From assembly GCA_047629975.1 (NCBI GenBank), contig JBLHUT010000016.1, positions 1 through 24,127 of the forward strand: DNA of 24,127 nt, written 5' to 3'. Source of the DNA: JBLHUT01 sp047629975. Its GTDB lineage: Bacteria > Pseudomonadota > Alphaproteobacteria > Rhodobacterales > Rhodobacteraceae. This document shows positions 8,265 through 16,324 of this stretch, in pieces. The position numbers and the translations under genes are program-made. Each line of letters starts with the position of its first letter. Position 1 is the first letter of the stretch. The notes beneath the pieces were generated by a model that searched no databases, had not been told where the DNA came from, and saw only the letters and a program-made list of their open reading frames with translations.

Positions 8265-8915
8265 ATGAAGGACAATTCGTTTTCGCATATCAAGACTTGG
8301 GTGTTTGACCTCGACAATACCCTTTATCCTCCGGCTGCGCGACTTTTCGACCAGATCGAAGTCAGGATGGTGGCGTGGGTACAGGCGACTTTGGGCGTGG
8401 ATCAGCCCGAAGCGAACAGGTTGCGCAAGCATTACTGGGAAACATACGGCACAACGCTTGCCGGATTGATGGATGAACACAACATCGACCCCGCGCCCTA
8501 TCTGACCGACGTGCATGACATCTCGTTTGACGGCCTTGACGCAGATCCCGTGCTGCGCGCCGCCATCACGGCTTTGCCCGGACGCGCGATCGTCTACACC
8601 AACGGAAGCGCTCCCTACGCCCGAAAGGTGATCAAGGCACGCGGCCTTGAGGGAATATTCGACGCGGTTTACGGTGTCGAACATGCCGGTTTCCGTCCGA
8701 AACCGGAGCAACGCGCCTTTGAAAGCATCTTTGCGCTTGACGGTCTGTCGCCACAATCAGCCGCCATGTTCGAGGATGATCCGCGCAATTTGCGCGCGCC
8801 ACATGCGATGGGAATGCGGACCGTGCATGTCGCTCCGGCCCCGCACCATGCCGATCACATCCACTTTCACACTGATGACCTTACCGGGTTTCTGCAATCT
8901 CTGGGCGGATCTTGA
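8265..8915 (+). CDS. HAD-family pyrimidine 5'-nucleotidase
   Basis: This 216-residue soluble hydrolase of the haloacid dehalogenase superfamily is of the SDT1/PHM8-like type that removes phosphate from UMP or CMP. Motif I is FDLDNTLYP, with the nucleophile D15 and acid D17. Motif II is YTNGS with T112. The motif III lysine is K146 in RPKPEQ. Motif IV is FEDDPRNL with D171 and D172. The helical cap between motifs I and II carries the substrate specificity. An in-frame TTG three codons upstream (8256) is possible, but the ATG at 8265 fits the family better. No clear ribosome binding site precedes either start. It is divergent from the GntR gene and precedes the hydroxylase gene by 54 nt. Confidence 0.9.
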   Translation: MKDNSFSHIKTWVFDLDNTLYPPAARLFDQIEVRMVAWVQATLGVDQPEANRLRKHYWETYGTTLAGLMDEHNIDPAPYLTDVHDISFDGLDADPVLRAAITALPGRAIVYTNGSAPYARKVIKARGLEGIFDAVYGVEHAGFRPKPEQRAFESIFALDGLSPQSAAMFEDDPRNLRAPHAMGMRTVHVAPAPHHADHIHFHTDDLTGFLQSLGGS

Positions 8916-8969
8916 GGCCCCTGTGCGCGGCCTGTCCAGACACCTGATTTGATCGAAACGGAGACCTCT

Positions 8970-10160
8970 ATGACCCGCATTCACACCGATATTCTCGTTG
9001 CAGGAGGAGGCATTGCCGGGCTTAGCGCCTGTGCCGCTTTTGCCAGCGCCGGCTTCAGTGTGATGATGGCCTCGCCCGAGCCACCCGTCACCGACAGTGC
9101 CACTTCGGGATCCGATCTGCGATCGACCGCTTTCTTGCAACCCGCGAAGGTGCTTTTCGAAAAAATCGGCCTGTGGGATCATTTGGCACCTACGGCAACC
9201 CCGCTTGACGGGCTGCGCATCGTCGACAGCATCGGCACCCCGCCCGAGGTGCGTGCGACCCGAGATTTCCGCGCGTCCGATATCCTTGACGGCCCCTTTG
9301 GCTGGAACATTCCGAACTGGCAAACGCTTCGCACACTCAGCCATGCCCTTGCCGGACGCACCGGCGTCACCTTGCGCACCGGCACCAGCTTTGTGAGCAT
9401 GGTGCAGCGCGACCAAGAGGTCATTTCACGATTGTCAGACGGCAGTTCGGTCGTTTCGCGGCTGGTGGTGGGGGCCGACGGACGCAATTCGACAGTCCGT
9501 CAAGACGCCGGCATCGATGTGCGCACAACGCGCTATGGCCAAAAGGCGCTGGCTTTTGTGGTGGGCCACAATGTGCCTCATGAGAACGTCTCGACCGAGA
9601 TTTACAACGAGGGTGGGCCTTTCACGATGGTGCCCCTGCCCGACCAGAACGGCCAGCCTGCGTCTGCGGTCGTATGGATGAACCCCGGCGCAAAAGCACA
9701 ATCGCTTTTCGCGCTTGACCAAAACGACTTTGAACGCGTCGCATCCGAGCGGTCGTGCCACTGGTTCGGCCCCCTTACGCTTTTGTCCGCGCGCCGGATG
9801 TGGCCGATCATTTCCCAACGCGCGACCTCTCTGACGGCCCAGCGCGCCGTGATCCTTGCCGAGGCGGCCCACGTGGTTCCGCCGATTGGCGCACAGGGCC
9901 TTAACACATCCCTGAACGATATTGCCGCCCTTTATGACGCGCTGGCCGATGTCAGCGATCCGGGCGCAGAGGCTGTTCTTGCACGCTACTCCAAGGCGCG
10001 CTCGGGCGATATTGCGCGCCGTGTCGCCGCAATAGATCTGTTCAACCGCATCACAAAATCCGGCCTTCCGGCACTGCAATCGTTACGATTGGGCGGATTG
10101 AAGGCGCTTCACGACACGGCTCCGTTGCGCCGTGCAACCATGCGGGCGGGGATGGGTTGA
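8970..10160 (+). CDS. UbiH/UbiF/COQ6-family FAD-dependent hydroxylase
   Basis: This 396-residue flavoprotein monooxygenase probably hydroxylates the ring of a ubiquinone precursor. The FAD-binding Rossmann loop GGGIAG is at about 12-17, DGRNSTVR at 170-177 is the DG motif that contacts FAD and NAD(P)H, and the second FAD motif is AEAAHVVPPIGAQGLN near 297-312. The usual GD before AAH is AE here, a change I recall from other alphaproteobacterial members. Which ring position it attacks (UbiH, UbiF or broad UbiL type) cannot be decided. GGAG at 8960-8963, six nt upstream, decides for the ATG at 8970 over an upstream in-frame TTG at 8949. It may be cotranscribed with the HAD gene before it. Confidence 0.9.
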   Translation: MTRIHTDILVAGGGIAGLSACAAFASAGFSVMMASPEPPVTDSATSGSDLRSTAFLQPAKVLFEKIGLWDHLAPTATPLDGLRIVDSIGTPPEVRATRDFRASDILDGPFGWNIPNWQTLRTLSHALAGRTGVTLRTGTSFVSMVQRDQEVISRLSDGSSVVSRLVVGADGRNSTVRQDAGIDVRTTRYGQKALAFVVGHNVPHENVSTEIYNEGGPFTMVPLPDQNGQPASAVVWMNPGAKAQSLFALDQNDFERVASERSCHWFGPLTLLSARRMWPIISQRATSLTAQRAVILAEAAHVVPPIGAQGLNTSLNDIAALYDALADVSDPGAEAVLARYSKARSGDIARRVAAIDLFNRITKSGLPALQSLRLGGLKALHDTAPLRRATMRAGMG

Positions 10161-10261
10161 TCCAGACCTGAAGCGCACAGGCACCAGACTTCAAAACTTG
10201 CTGCCGAAACGCAGATTGTATTTTTTTTACGCGACTTTATCGTGGTAGCCTGACGAAAGGC

Positions 10262-10266
10262 AGGAG
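10262..10266 (+). promoter_or_regulatory. Ribosome binding site deciding a TTG start
   Basis: AGGAG lies 8 nt before the TTG at 10275 but 14 nt before the in-frame ATG at 10281. The spacing favours initiation at TTG for the GGDEF-EAL gene. Confidence 0.6.
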
Positions 10267-10274
10267 AGCGACAC

Positions 10275-11693
10275 TTGAACATGGAAATCATAGTACTGAC
10301 CGCGATGTCTGTTTTTTCCGGTGTGCTATTGGTTTTGTTGCGTCGGCACAGGGCCACGGCACACCGTCTGATCCGCCGCAATGCCGAGTTGGAAACGCAA
10401 GTCAATCTGGACCTGCTGACAGGTGCCAAATCCCGAAGCTATTTCTTGCGAAAGCTGCTGGACGGCACACGGGACGCAAGCGTAACCCTGATCCTGTTCG
10501 ACATCGACCAGTTCAAGAGCATCAATGACACCTACGGCCACAAAGCGGGCGACAAGCTGCTGCGCGGGGTTATGGACGTCGTGAACCAAACCTGCATCCC
10601 GCCCGATTTCGTGGCACGGCTCGGCGGAGACGAATTCTGCGTTGTGGCCCACACAGACAACCCTGCAATCGCCCACGATCTGGCAGAGAAATTGCGCATT
10701 GCAGTGGCAGAAGCCCGCAGCTTGACCGAATGGCAAAATGTCGGGCGCACAGCCAGTTTCGGCATCGCGCTACTTACCCCGCAAGCGGCACTGGAGGATG
10801 TTCTCGGAGAGGCCGATACCGCCCTTTACGCTGCCAAAAGTGCAGGACGTAATTGTGTGCTTGCCGTTAACGACGCGCTGCGCACAGAGCGCCACAAACT
10901 GCGCGCGGAACCCACGTTGGAGCAGATGCAGCAGGGCATCGCAAATAACGAGTTCACCTATTTCGTGCAGCCGGTATTCAATGTTGACAGTCTTTTGCCT
11001 GTCGGGGTCGAGGCATTGATCCGCTGGATTCAGGCCGATGGCACCATCCGGCTTCCCGGTGAATTCATGCACATGTTTACCAGACAATATAACGGCACAC
11101 TCAAACCACCGCTCGGCGCCGCCAACCAAGTCGCCTCCCATCTTGCCGCCACCGCACCGGATATGTTTTGTGCCTTCAATATCTCGACCTCGTTTCTGAA
11201 GCGGTCGTTCGACGCCTCGCCGGAATGGCTGGACGAACTGTTGATGGGCATCAATCCAAAACGCGCCGTTTTCGAGATTGTCGAAAGTGCGGCGATCGTG
11301 AATGCCAATGCGACCATCGACCTGCTGGGTTTTTTGCGCGAACAGGGCGTGCGCATCGCGCTGGATGATTTTGGCACAGGGTATTCAAACCTGTCACGGC
11401 TGTGCGACCTGCCCGTCGATATTGTGAAGCTGGATCGTTCGTTGGTCCAGTCTCTTGGCCAAAACCGCAAACAACAGGCGATTGTGGGCGCCCTGATGAG
11501 CCTGTCCAAGGAAATCGGCTTCGAGGTCATCGCCGAAGGGGTCGAAACCCATGATCAGTTGCGCGCGGTGCAGGACCTTGGCATTCCCATGGCACAGGGG
11601 TTCTATCTTGCCCGCCCCGAGACACTGGCCGATTGGAGAGAGCGGCTGGCGCGCATCGAACCAAACGCCCGGACCTTTGCACAAGTGCCGTAA
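10275..11693 (+). CDS. GGDEF-EAL protein (diguanylate cyclase/phosphodiesterase)
   Basis: This 472-residue membrane-anchored protein makes and/or breaks the second messenger c-di-GMP. One hydrophobic helix (about 4-22) is followed directly by a GGDEF domain (about 44-200) and an EAL domain (about 213-465), with no periplasmic or PAS sensor. The GGDEF active site is intact (GGDEF at 117-121, FDIDQFKSIND at about 75-85). The inhibitory I-site RxxD is IPPD at 108-111, so its arginine is lost. The EAL domain has all catalytic residues: E246 in EAL, N302, E334, D364 and D365 in LDDFGTGYS, K385, E421 and Q441. Both activities are therefore possible, with phosphodiesterase likely. AGGAG 8 nt before the TTG favours that start. 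The gene stands alone between the hydroxylase and maeB. Confidence 0.95.
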   Translation: MNMEIIVLTAMSVFSGVLLVLLRRHRATAHRLIRRNAELETQVNLDLLTGAKSRSYFLRKLLDGTRDASVTLILFDIDQFKSINDTYGHKAGDKLLRGVMDVVNQTCIPPDFVARLGGDEFCVVAHTDNPAIAHDLAEKLRIAVAEARSLTEWQNVGRTASFGIALLTPQAALEDVLGEADTALYAAKSAGRNCVLAVNDALRTERHKLRAEPTLEQMQQGIANNEFTYFVQPVFNVDSLLPVGVEALIRWIQADGTIRLPGEFMHMFTRQYNGTLKPPLGAANQVASHLAATAPDMFCAFNISTSFLKRSFDASPEWLDELLMGINPKRAVFEIVESAAIVNANATIDLLGFLREQGVRIALDDFGTGYSNLSRLCDLPVDIVKLDRSLVQSLGQNRKQQAIVGALMSLSKEIGFEVIAEGVETHDQLRAVQDLGIPMAQGFYLARPETLADWRERLARIEPNARTFAQVP

Positions 11694-11923
11694 GACCGGA
11701 TCACAAACAGCAGCAAAAAAGACCCCCTTGGCTCAATTCAGGCTATTGTTTTAGAACTATTTTTTTAGAAATTCGCACTGTAGTGGCCCCCGACACCGTC
11801 GGAATACAGATTGTAGTTCGCCACAATTCTTGCAAGATACAGCAAAACTGCACACATAATTTCAAGCATCTTTTGCAGATGCGTTGAATTCCAAGAGACA
11901 ACGATCTCGAATGGGGGGACACA
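11694..11923. promoter_or_regulatory. maeB upstream region with palindromes
   Basis: This 230-nt gap is A+T-rich for the window. It contains a perfect 10-bp palindrome, TCTTGCAAGA at 11828-11837, and a hairpin, GCATCT at 11866-11871 with AGATGC at 11877-11882 over a TTTGC loop. A third short hairpin is CCGAC-ACC-GTCGG at 11790-11802. TTGCAA cores are typical of the RamB/PccR (ScfR) family of carbon regulators, but the match is partial. No clear promoter hexamers were seen. GGGGGG at 11913-11918 serves as the ribosome binding site of maeB. Confidence 0.35.
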
Positions 11924-14125
11924 ATGAGTGACGAAACCGGCGACCAGAAAATGACACCCGCGTTGGAGTATCACGCCTATCCGCGTCCGGGTAAGCTTGA
12001 AATCCGCGCGACAAAGCCGATGGCAAACGGCCGCGACCTTGCCTTGGCCTACTCCCCCGGTGTCGCCGAAGCCTGCATGGAAATCCACCGTGTGCCCGCC
12101 CTTTCGACCAAGTACACCGGCAAGGGGAACCTTGTCGCGGTTATCACCAACGGCTCGGCTGTTCTGGGGCTGGGTAACATTGGTGCGCTGGCCTCGAAAC
12201 CGGTGATGGAGGGCAAGGCGGTCCTGTTCAAGAAGTTCGCCAACATCGACTGCTTCGATATCGAGGTCAACGAAGCCGACCCCGAGAAACTTGCCGCCAT
12301 CGTTTGCGCCCTTGAGCCAAGCTTCGGTGCGGTCAACCTTGAGGATATCAAAGCGCCCGATTGCTTTGTGGTCGAGAAAATCTGCCGCGAACGCATGAAC
12401 ATCCCCGTATTTCATGATGACCAACACGGCACGGCAATCGTTGTGGGTGCGGCGGCAACCAACGCGCTTTTGGTTGCCAAGCTGGGCGTGAAGCGGGAAA
12501 ACATCTGGCTCGTGGATATTGCCGGTCTGGTCTACAAAGGCCGGACAGAGGAAATGACACCCCAAAAAGAAGCCTATGCGCAAGACACCGACCTGCGCAC
12601 GTTGGATGACGTCATTGACGGGGCCGACCTTTTTCTGGGCCTGTCGGGTGCGGGCGTGCTAAAGGCGCCAATGGTTGCCAAAATGACCAAGCAGCCGATC
12701 ATCTTTGCCCTTGCCAACCCCAACCCGGAGATCGACCCGACAGAGGCTCGCGCGGTCGCACCCGATGCGATTATCGCCACCGGCCGGTCCGATTACCCCA
12801 ATCAGGTGAACAACGTGCTGTGCTTCCCGTTCATCTTTCGCGGGGCGCTGGATGTGGGTGCCACCGATATCAATGACGAGATGAAGCTTGCCTGTATTGC
12901 GGGAATTGCCGAACTGGCGCGCGCCACCACTTCTGCCGAGGCGGCCGCCGCCTACAAGGGCGAGAAACTGACCTTCGGGGCGGATTACCTGATCCCGAAA
13001 CCGTTCGATCCGCGCCTTGTGGGGGTCGTGGCCAGCGCGGTTGCAAAGGCCGCGATGGAGAGCGGAGTGGCCACCCGGCCGTTGGCTGATTTAGGCGCGT
13101 ACAAGGCGACACTTGACCGGTCCGTATTCCGGTCGGCCATGTTGATGACCCCGATCTTTGCTGCCGCATCCACCGCAGAGCGCAAAATCACCTTTGCCGA
13201 GGGCGAGGACGACCGCGTGTTGCGCACCGCACAGATCATGATCGAAGAGAGTTCGGACACCCCGATCCTGATTGGCCGCCCCGCTGTGGTGGAGGCACGC
13301 TGTGTGCAGATGGGTCTGAAAATCCGTCCCGACAAGGATTTCGAACTGGTCAATCCCGAAAGCGACATCCGGTATCGCGACTACTGGGAGACGTATCACG
13401 GGCTGGTCTCGCGCAAGGGCGTGACACCCGATCTGGCCCGCGCAATCATGCGGACCAACACCACCGCCATCGGCGCGGTCATGGTGCATCGCGGTGATGC
13501 AGACAGCCTGATCTGTGGGACATTCGGACAATATCTTTGGCACCTCAACTACGTCACACAGGTGCTGGCCACCAAAGAATTGCACCCTGTTGGCGCGCTG
13601 AGCCTTGTGATCTTGCCGGACGGGCCGCTGTTCATCGCTGATACTTATGTAAATGCCGAACCCACACCCGAACAGATTGCCGAAACCATTGTCGGGGCTG
13701 CACGTCACGTGCGCCGCTTCGGGTTGGAGCCAAAGATCGCGTTGTGCTCGCACTCACAATTCGGCAACCTTGCGTCACGGTCGGGAAATGCCATGCGCGC
13801 CGCTCTTGAAATCCTCGACAGCCAGACACGCGACTTTTGCTACGAAGGCGAAATGCATGTAGATAGCGCACTTGATCCTGTGTTGCGCCAGCGTCTGATG
13901 CCGGACGGTCGCTTTGACGGGCCGGCAAATGTGCTGGTGTTCTCGTCGACAGACGCCGCGTCTGGGGTTCGCAACATCCTGAAGATAAAGGCACAAGGCC
14001 TTGAAGTCGGGCCGATCCTGATGGGCATGGGAAACCGTGCGCATGTCGTGACCCCCTCCATTACCACACGCGGCTTGTACAATATGTCCGCTCTTGCGGG
14101 AACGCCCGTTGCCCATTACGGGTGA
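11924..14125 (+). CDS. maeB: MaeB-type NADP malic enzyme with phosphotransacetylase-like domain, internal deletion
   Basis: This 733-residue protein belongs to the hybrid malic enzymes that convert malate to pyruvate and CO2 and carry a C-terminal phosphotransacetylase-like domain (about 405-730) that senses acetyl-CoA. The N-terminal malic domain is clear: AYSPGVAEAC at 42-51, the E140-D141 metal acids, HDDQHGTA at 164-171, and later ALANPNPEI, TGRSDYPNQVNN and FPFIFRGALDVGA. Between A185-K186 and L187 (VAKLGVKREN), about 25 residues that every relative I can recall has are missing, including the beta strand and glycine-rich loop that bind NADP. The frame is kept, and the length is about 26 short of E. 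coli MaeB. The first domain may thus lack malic enzyme activity, while the second looks whole. It could also be a sequencing or assembly error. Confidence 0.93.
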   Translation: MSDETGDQKMTPALEYHAYPRPGKLEIRATKPMANGRDLALAYSPGVAEACMEIHRVPALSTKYTGKGNLVAVITNGSAVLGLGNIGALASKPVMEGKAVLFKKFANIDCFDIEVNEADPEKLAAIVCALEPSFGAVNLEDIKAPDCFVVEKICRERMNIPVFHDDQHGTAIVVGAAATNALLVAKLGVKRENIWLVDIAGLVYKGRTEEMTPQKEAYAQDTDLRTLDDVIDGADLFLGLSGAGVLKAPMVAKMTKQPIIFALANPNPEIDPTEARAVAPDAIIATGRSDYPNQVNNVLCFPFIFRGALDVGATDINDEMKLACIAGIAELARATTSAEAAAAYKGEKLTFGADYLIPKPFDPRLVGVVASAVAKAAMESGVATRPLADLGAYKATLDRSVFRSAMLMTPIFAAASTAERKITFAEGEDDRVLRTAQIMIEESSDTPILIGRPAVVEARCVQMGLKIRPDKDFELVNPESDIRYRDYWETYHGLVSRKGVTPDLARAIMRTNTTAIGAVMVHRGDADSLICGTFGQYLWHLNYVTQVLATKELHPVGALSLVILPDGPLFIADTYVNAEPTPEQIAETIVGAARHVRRFGLEPKIALCSHSQFGNLASRSGNAMRAALEILDSQTRDFCYEGEMHVDSALDPVLRQRLMPDGRFDGPANVLVFSSTDAASGVRNILKIKAQGLEVGPILMGMGNRAHVVTPSITTRGLYNMSALAGTPVAHYG

Positions 14126-14131
14126 CGCTCA

Positions 14132-14173
14132 AAATGTCTCTTGCCATGCTGCCGCTTTTGGCAAGAGACATTT
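14132..14173 (+). terminator. Long inverted repeat after maeB, possible terminator
   Basis: A perfect 15-bp stem, AAATGTCTCTTGCCA at 14132-14146 and TGGCAAGAGACATTT at 14159-14173, has a 12-nt loop and starts 6 nt after the maeB stop codon. The right arm ends in TTT and is followed by ATAG, so the U tract is weak. It may end maeB transcription, protect the 3' end of the mRNA, or do both. Confidence 0.6.
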
Positions 14174-14331
14174 ATAGCACCAACCTGCACCCTTGACGCT
14201 GCATTCGTGTCGTTCTCATGCGTTGGCACGCAACAAACCGAAAGCACCTGTGACATAACGCTCTGGTCAAAGGCTTGCCTGTGCGCGTTGCCCGTCGTAT
14301 CCCAAGATAGATCATACAAGGAGCAACTGAC

Positions 14332-16224
14332 ATGGGCTATGCTGAAACCTATGCCGCGTGGAAGACCGACCCCGAAGCTTTCTGGATGGATGCAGCCCAA
14401 GCAATCGACTGGGTACGCCCACCGTCCAAGGCGCTGTCATCCGAAAATGCTCCGCTGTATGAATGGTTCACCGATGCGCTGGTAAACACCTGCTACAATG
14501 CCGTTGACCGCCATGTCGAAGCCGGTCGCGGCGATCAGGTGGCTATCATCCACGACAGCCCGATCACCGCAACACAGCAGCACATCACCTATAGCCAGTT
14601 GCAAGAACGTGTCGCGCGGCTTGCCGGTGCGCTGGCGGCGCAAGGCATTACCAAGGGCGACCGCGTCATCATTTACATGCCCATGGTGCCAGAGGCGCTT
14701 GAGGCGATGTTGGCTTGTGCTCGGCTCGGGGCGATACACTCGGTGGTGTTTGGCGGATTTGCTGCCGCAGAACTGGCTGTGCGTATTGATGACGCCACGC
14801 CCAAGGCCATTATCGCCGCTTCGTGCGGGTTGGAACCGGGACGGGTCGTGAAATACAAACCCCTTCTGGACGGTGCGTTCGAACAGGCCACACACAAGCC
14901 TGATTTCTGTGTGATCCTGCAACGCCCCCAAGAGGTCGCCCCCCTGATCGAAGGGCGCGACCTTGACTGGCACGGGTTTCAGAAAGGCGTGGCGCCGGCA
15001 GATTGCGTGCCCGTCGAGGGCAATCATCCTGCCTATATCCTTTATACCTCTGGCACCACGGGCCAGCCAAAAGGCGTCGTACGCCCGACCGCCGGACATC
15101 TGGTTGCCCTCAACTGGACCATGAAGAACGTCTACGGTGTTGATCCCGGCGATGTCTTCTGGGCGGCATCAGACGTTGGCTGGGTCGTCGGGCACTCCTA
15201 CATCTGCTACGGTCCCCTGATCCACGGCAACACCACCATCGTGTTCGAAGGCAAGCCCGTCGGCACCCCTGATGCCGGTACGTTCTGGCGCGTGATCGCA
15301 GAGCACAAGGTAAAAAGCTTTTTTACCGCGCCCACCGCATTTCGCGCCGTCAAGCGCGAGGACCCGACCGGCGCATTGATTGCCGATTATGATCTGAGTG
15401 CGCTTGAGAACGTCTTTCTTGCGGGCGAACGCGCCGATCCCGCGACCATCATTTGGGCACAGGAAAAACTGAATGTGCCGGTGATCGACCATTGGTGGCA
15501 GACGGAAACCGGTTTCACCATCGTCGGCAACCCTGTCGGCATCGAGAGGCTGCCGGTTAAAATCGGCTCGCCCACGGTGCCGATGCCCGGATATGACGTG
15601 CAAATCCTTGATGATGCGGGGCATCCGTTAGCCGCGAATACGCTTGGGGCGATTGCCATAAAGCTGCCCCTTCCCCCCGGCACCCTTCCCACGCTCTGGA
15701 ACGCCGAAGCGCGGTTTCGCAAAAGCTATCTCGACACATTCCCCGGTTATTACGAAACCGGCGATGCGGGGATGATCGACGACGACGGCTATCTTTATAT
15801 CATGGCGCGCACCGATGATGTCATCAACGTGGCGGGGCACCGGCTTTCTACCGGCGCGATGGAAGAGGTTCTGGCGCACCATCCCGATGTGGCCGAATGC
15901 GCCGTCATCGGCGTCAGCGACGCTTTGAAGGGTCAACTTCCGTTCGGCTTTTTGTGCCTGAACAAAGGGGCCGACCGTTCAGAGCAGGAGGTCATCACAG
16001 AATGCATCGCCCTGATGCGCCAGAAGATCGGCCCCGTCGCAGCCTTCAAACTTGCCGCTGTTGTCGATCGCCTGCCCAAAACACGGTCGGGAAAGATTTT
16101 GCGTGCGACAATGGTAAAGATCGCCGATGGAGAGACCTTCAAGATGCCCGCAACAATCGATGACCCCGTCATTCTGGACGAGATCGCAACAGCACTTTTG
16201 AAGGTGGGGTATCCCGCAGGCTAG
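14332..16224 (+). CDS. prpE: Propionyl-CoA synthetase (propionate-CoA ligase)
   Basis: This 630-residue member of the acyl-CoA synthetase (ANL) superfamily activates propionate to propionyl-CoA through a propionyl-AMP intermediate. The N-terminus MGYAETYAAWKTDPEAFW is typical of PrpE. The phosphate-binding loop is YTSGTTGQPKG at 238-248, the adenylate motif WWQTETG is at 388-394, the ribose-binding acid is D478 in YETGD, the hinge motif is at about 493-508 (RTDDVIN...GHRLSTG), and the catalytic lysine is K588 in RSGKILR. Length and motifs are complete. AAGGAG at 14318-14323, eight nt upstream, fixes the ATG. The gene follows maeB with a hairpin between them, so they are probably separate transcripts, although both serve carbon entry into central metabolism. 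Acetyl-CoA synthetase is the close alternative, but the N-terminus favours PrpE. Confidence 0.93.
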   Translation: MGYAETYAAWKTDPEAFWMDAAQAIDWVRPPSKALSSENAPLYEWFTDALVNTCYNAVDRHVEAGRGDQVAIIHDSPITATQQHITYSQLQERVARLAGALAAQGITKGDRVIIYMPMVPEALEAMLACARLGAIHSVVFGGFAAAELAVRIDDATPKAIIAASCGLEPGRVVKYKPLLDGAFEQATHKPDFCVILQRPQEVAPLIEGRDLDWHGFQKGVAPADCVPVEGNHPAYILYTSGTTGQPKGVVRPTAGHLVALNWTMKNVYGVDPGDVFWAASDVGWVVGHSYICYGPLIHGNTTIVFEGKPVGTPDAGTFWRVIAEHKVKSFFTAPTAFRAVKREDPTGALIADYDLSALENVFLAGERADPATIIWAQEKLNVPVIDHWWQTETGFTIVGNPVGIERLPVKIGSPTVPMPGYDVQILDDAGHPLAANTLGAIAIKLPLPPGTLPTLWNAEARFRKSYLDTFPGYYETGDAGMIDDDGYLYIMARTDDVINVAGHRLSTGAMEEVLAHHPDVAECAVIGVSDALKGQLPFGFLCLNKGADRSEQEVITECIALMRQKIGPVAAFKLAAVVDRLPKTRSGKILRATMVKIADGETFKMPATIDDPVILDEIATALLKVGYPAG

Positions 16225-16312
16225 ACCGCCAAAGACCGGTGTTGCTTGCGTTTATTGTTTCGTACGGGCAGGTTGGATCTGAAAATGGCAACCATTGCAG
16301 TCTTTCTTGAAC

Positions 16313-16316
16313 AGGA
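16313..16316 (+). promoter_or_regulatory. Ribosome binding site deciding a GTG start
   Basis: AGGA lies 8 nt before the GTG at 16325. The alternative in-frame TTG at 16295 has no upstream purine-rich site. Confidence 0.45.
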
Positions 16317-16324
16317 TCCGCGCA

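Noticed and set aside
16285..16298. Sigma-54 promoter-like TGGCA...TTGCA before the hybrid kinase gene
   Set aside because: The GG and GC elements are 8 nt apart instead of the required 10, so it cannot be a normal -24/-12 promoter.
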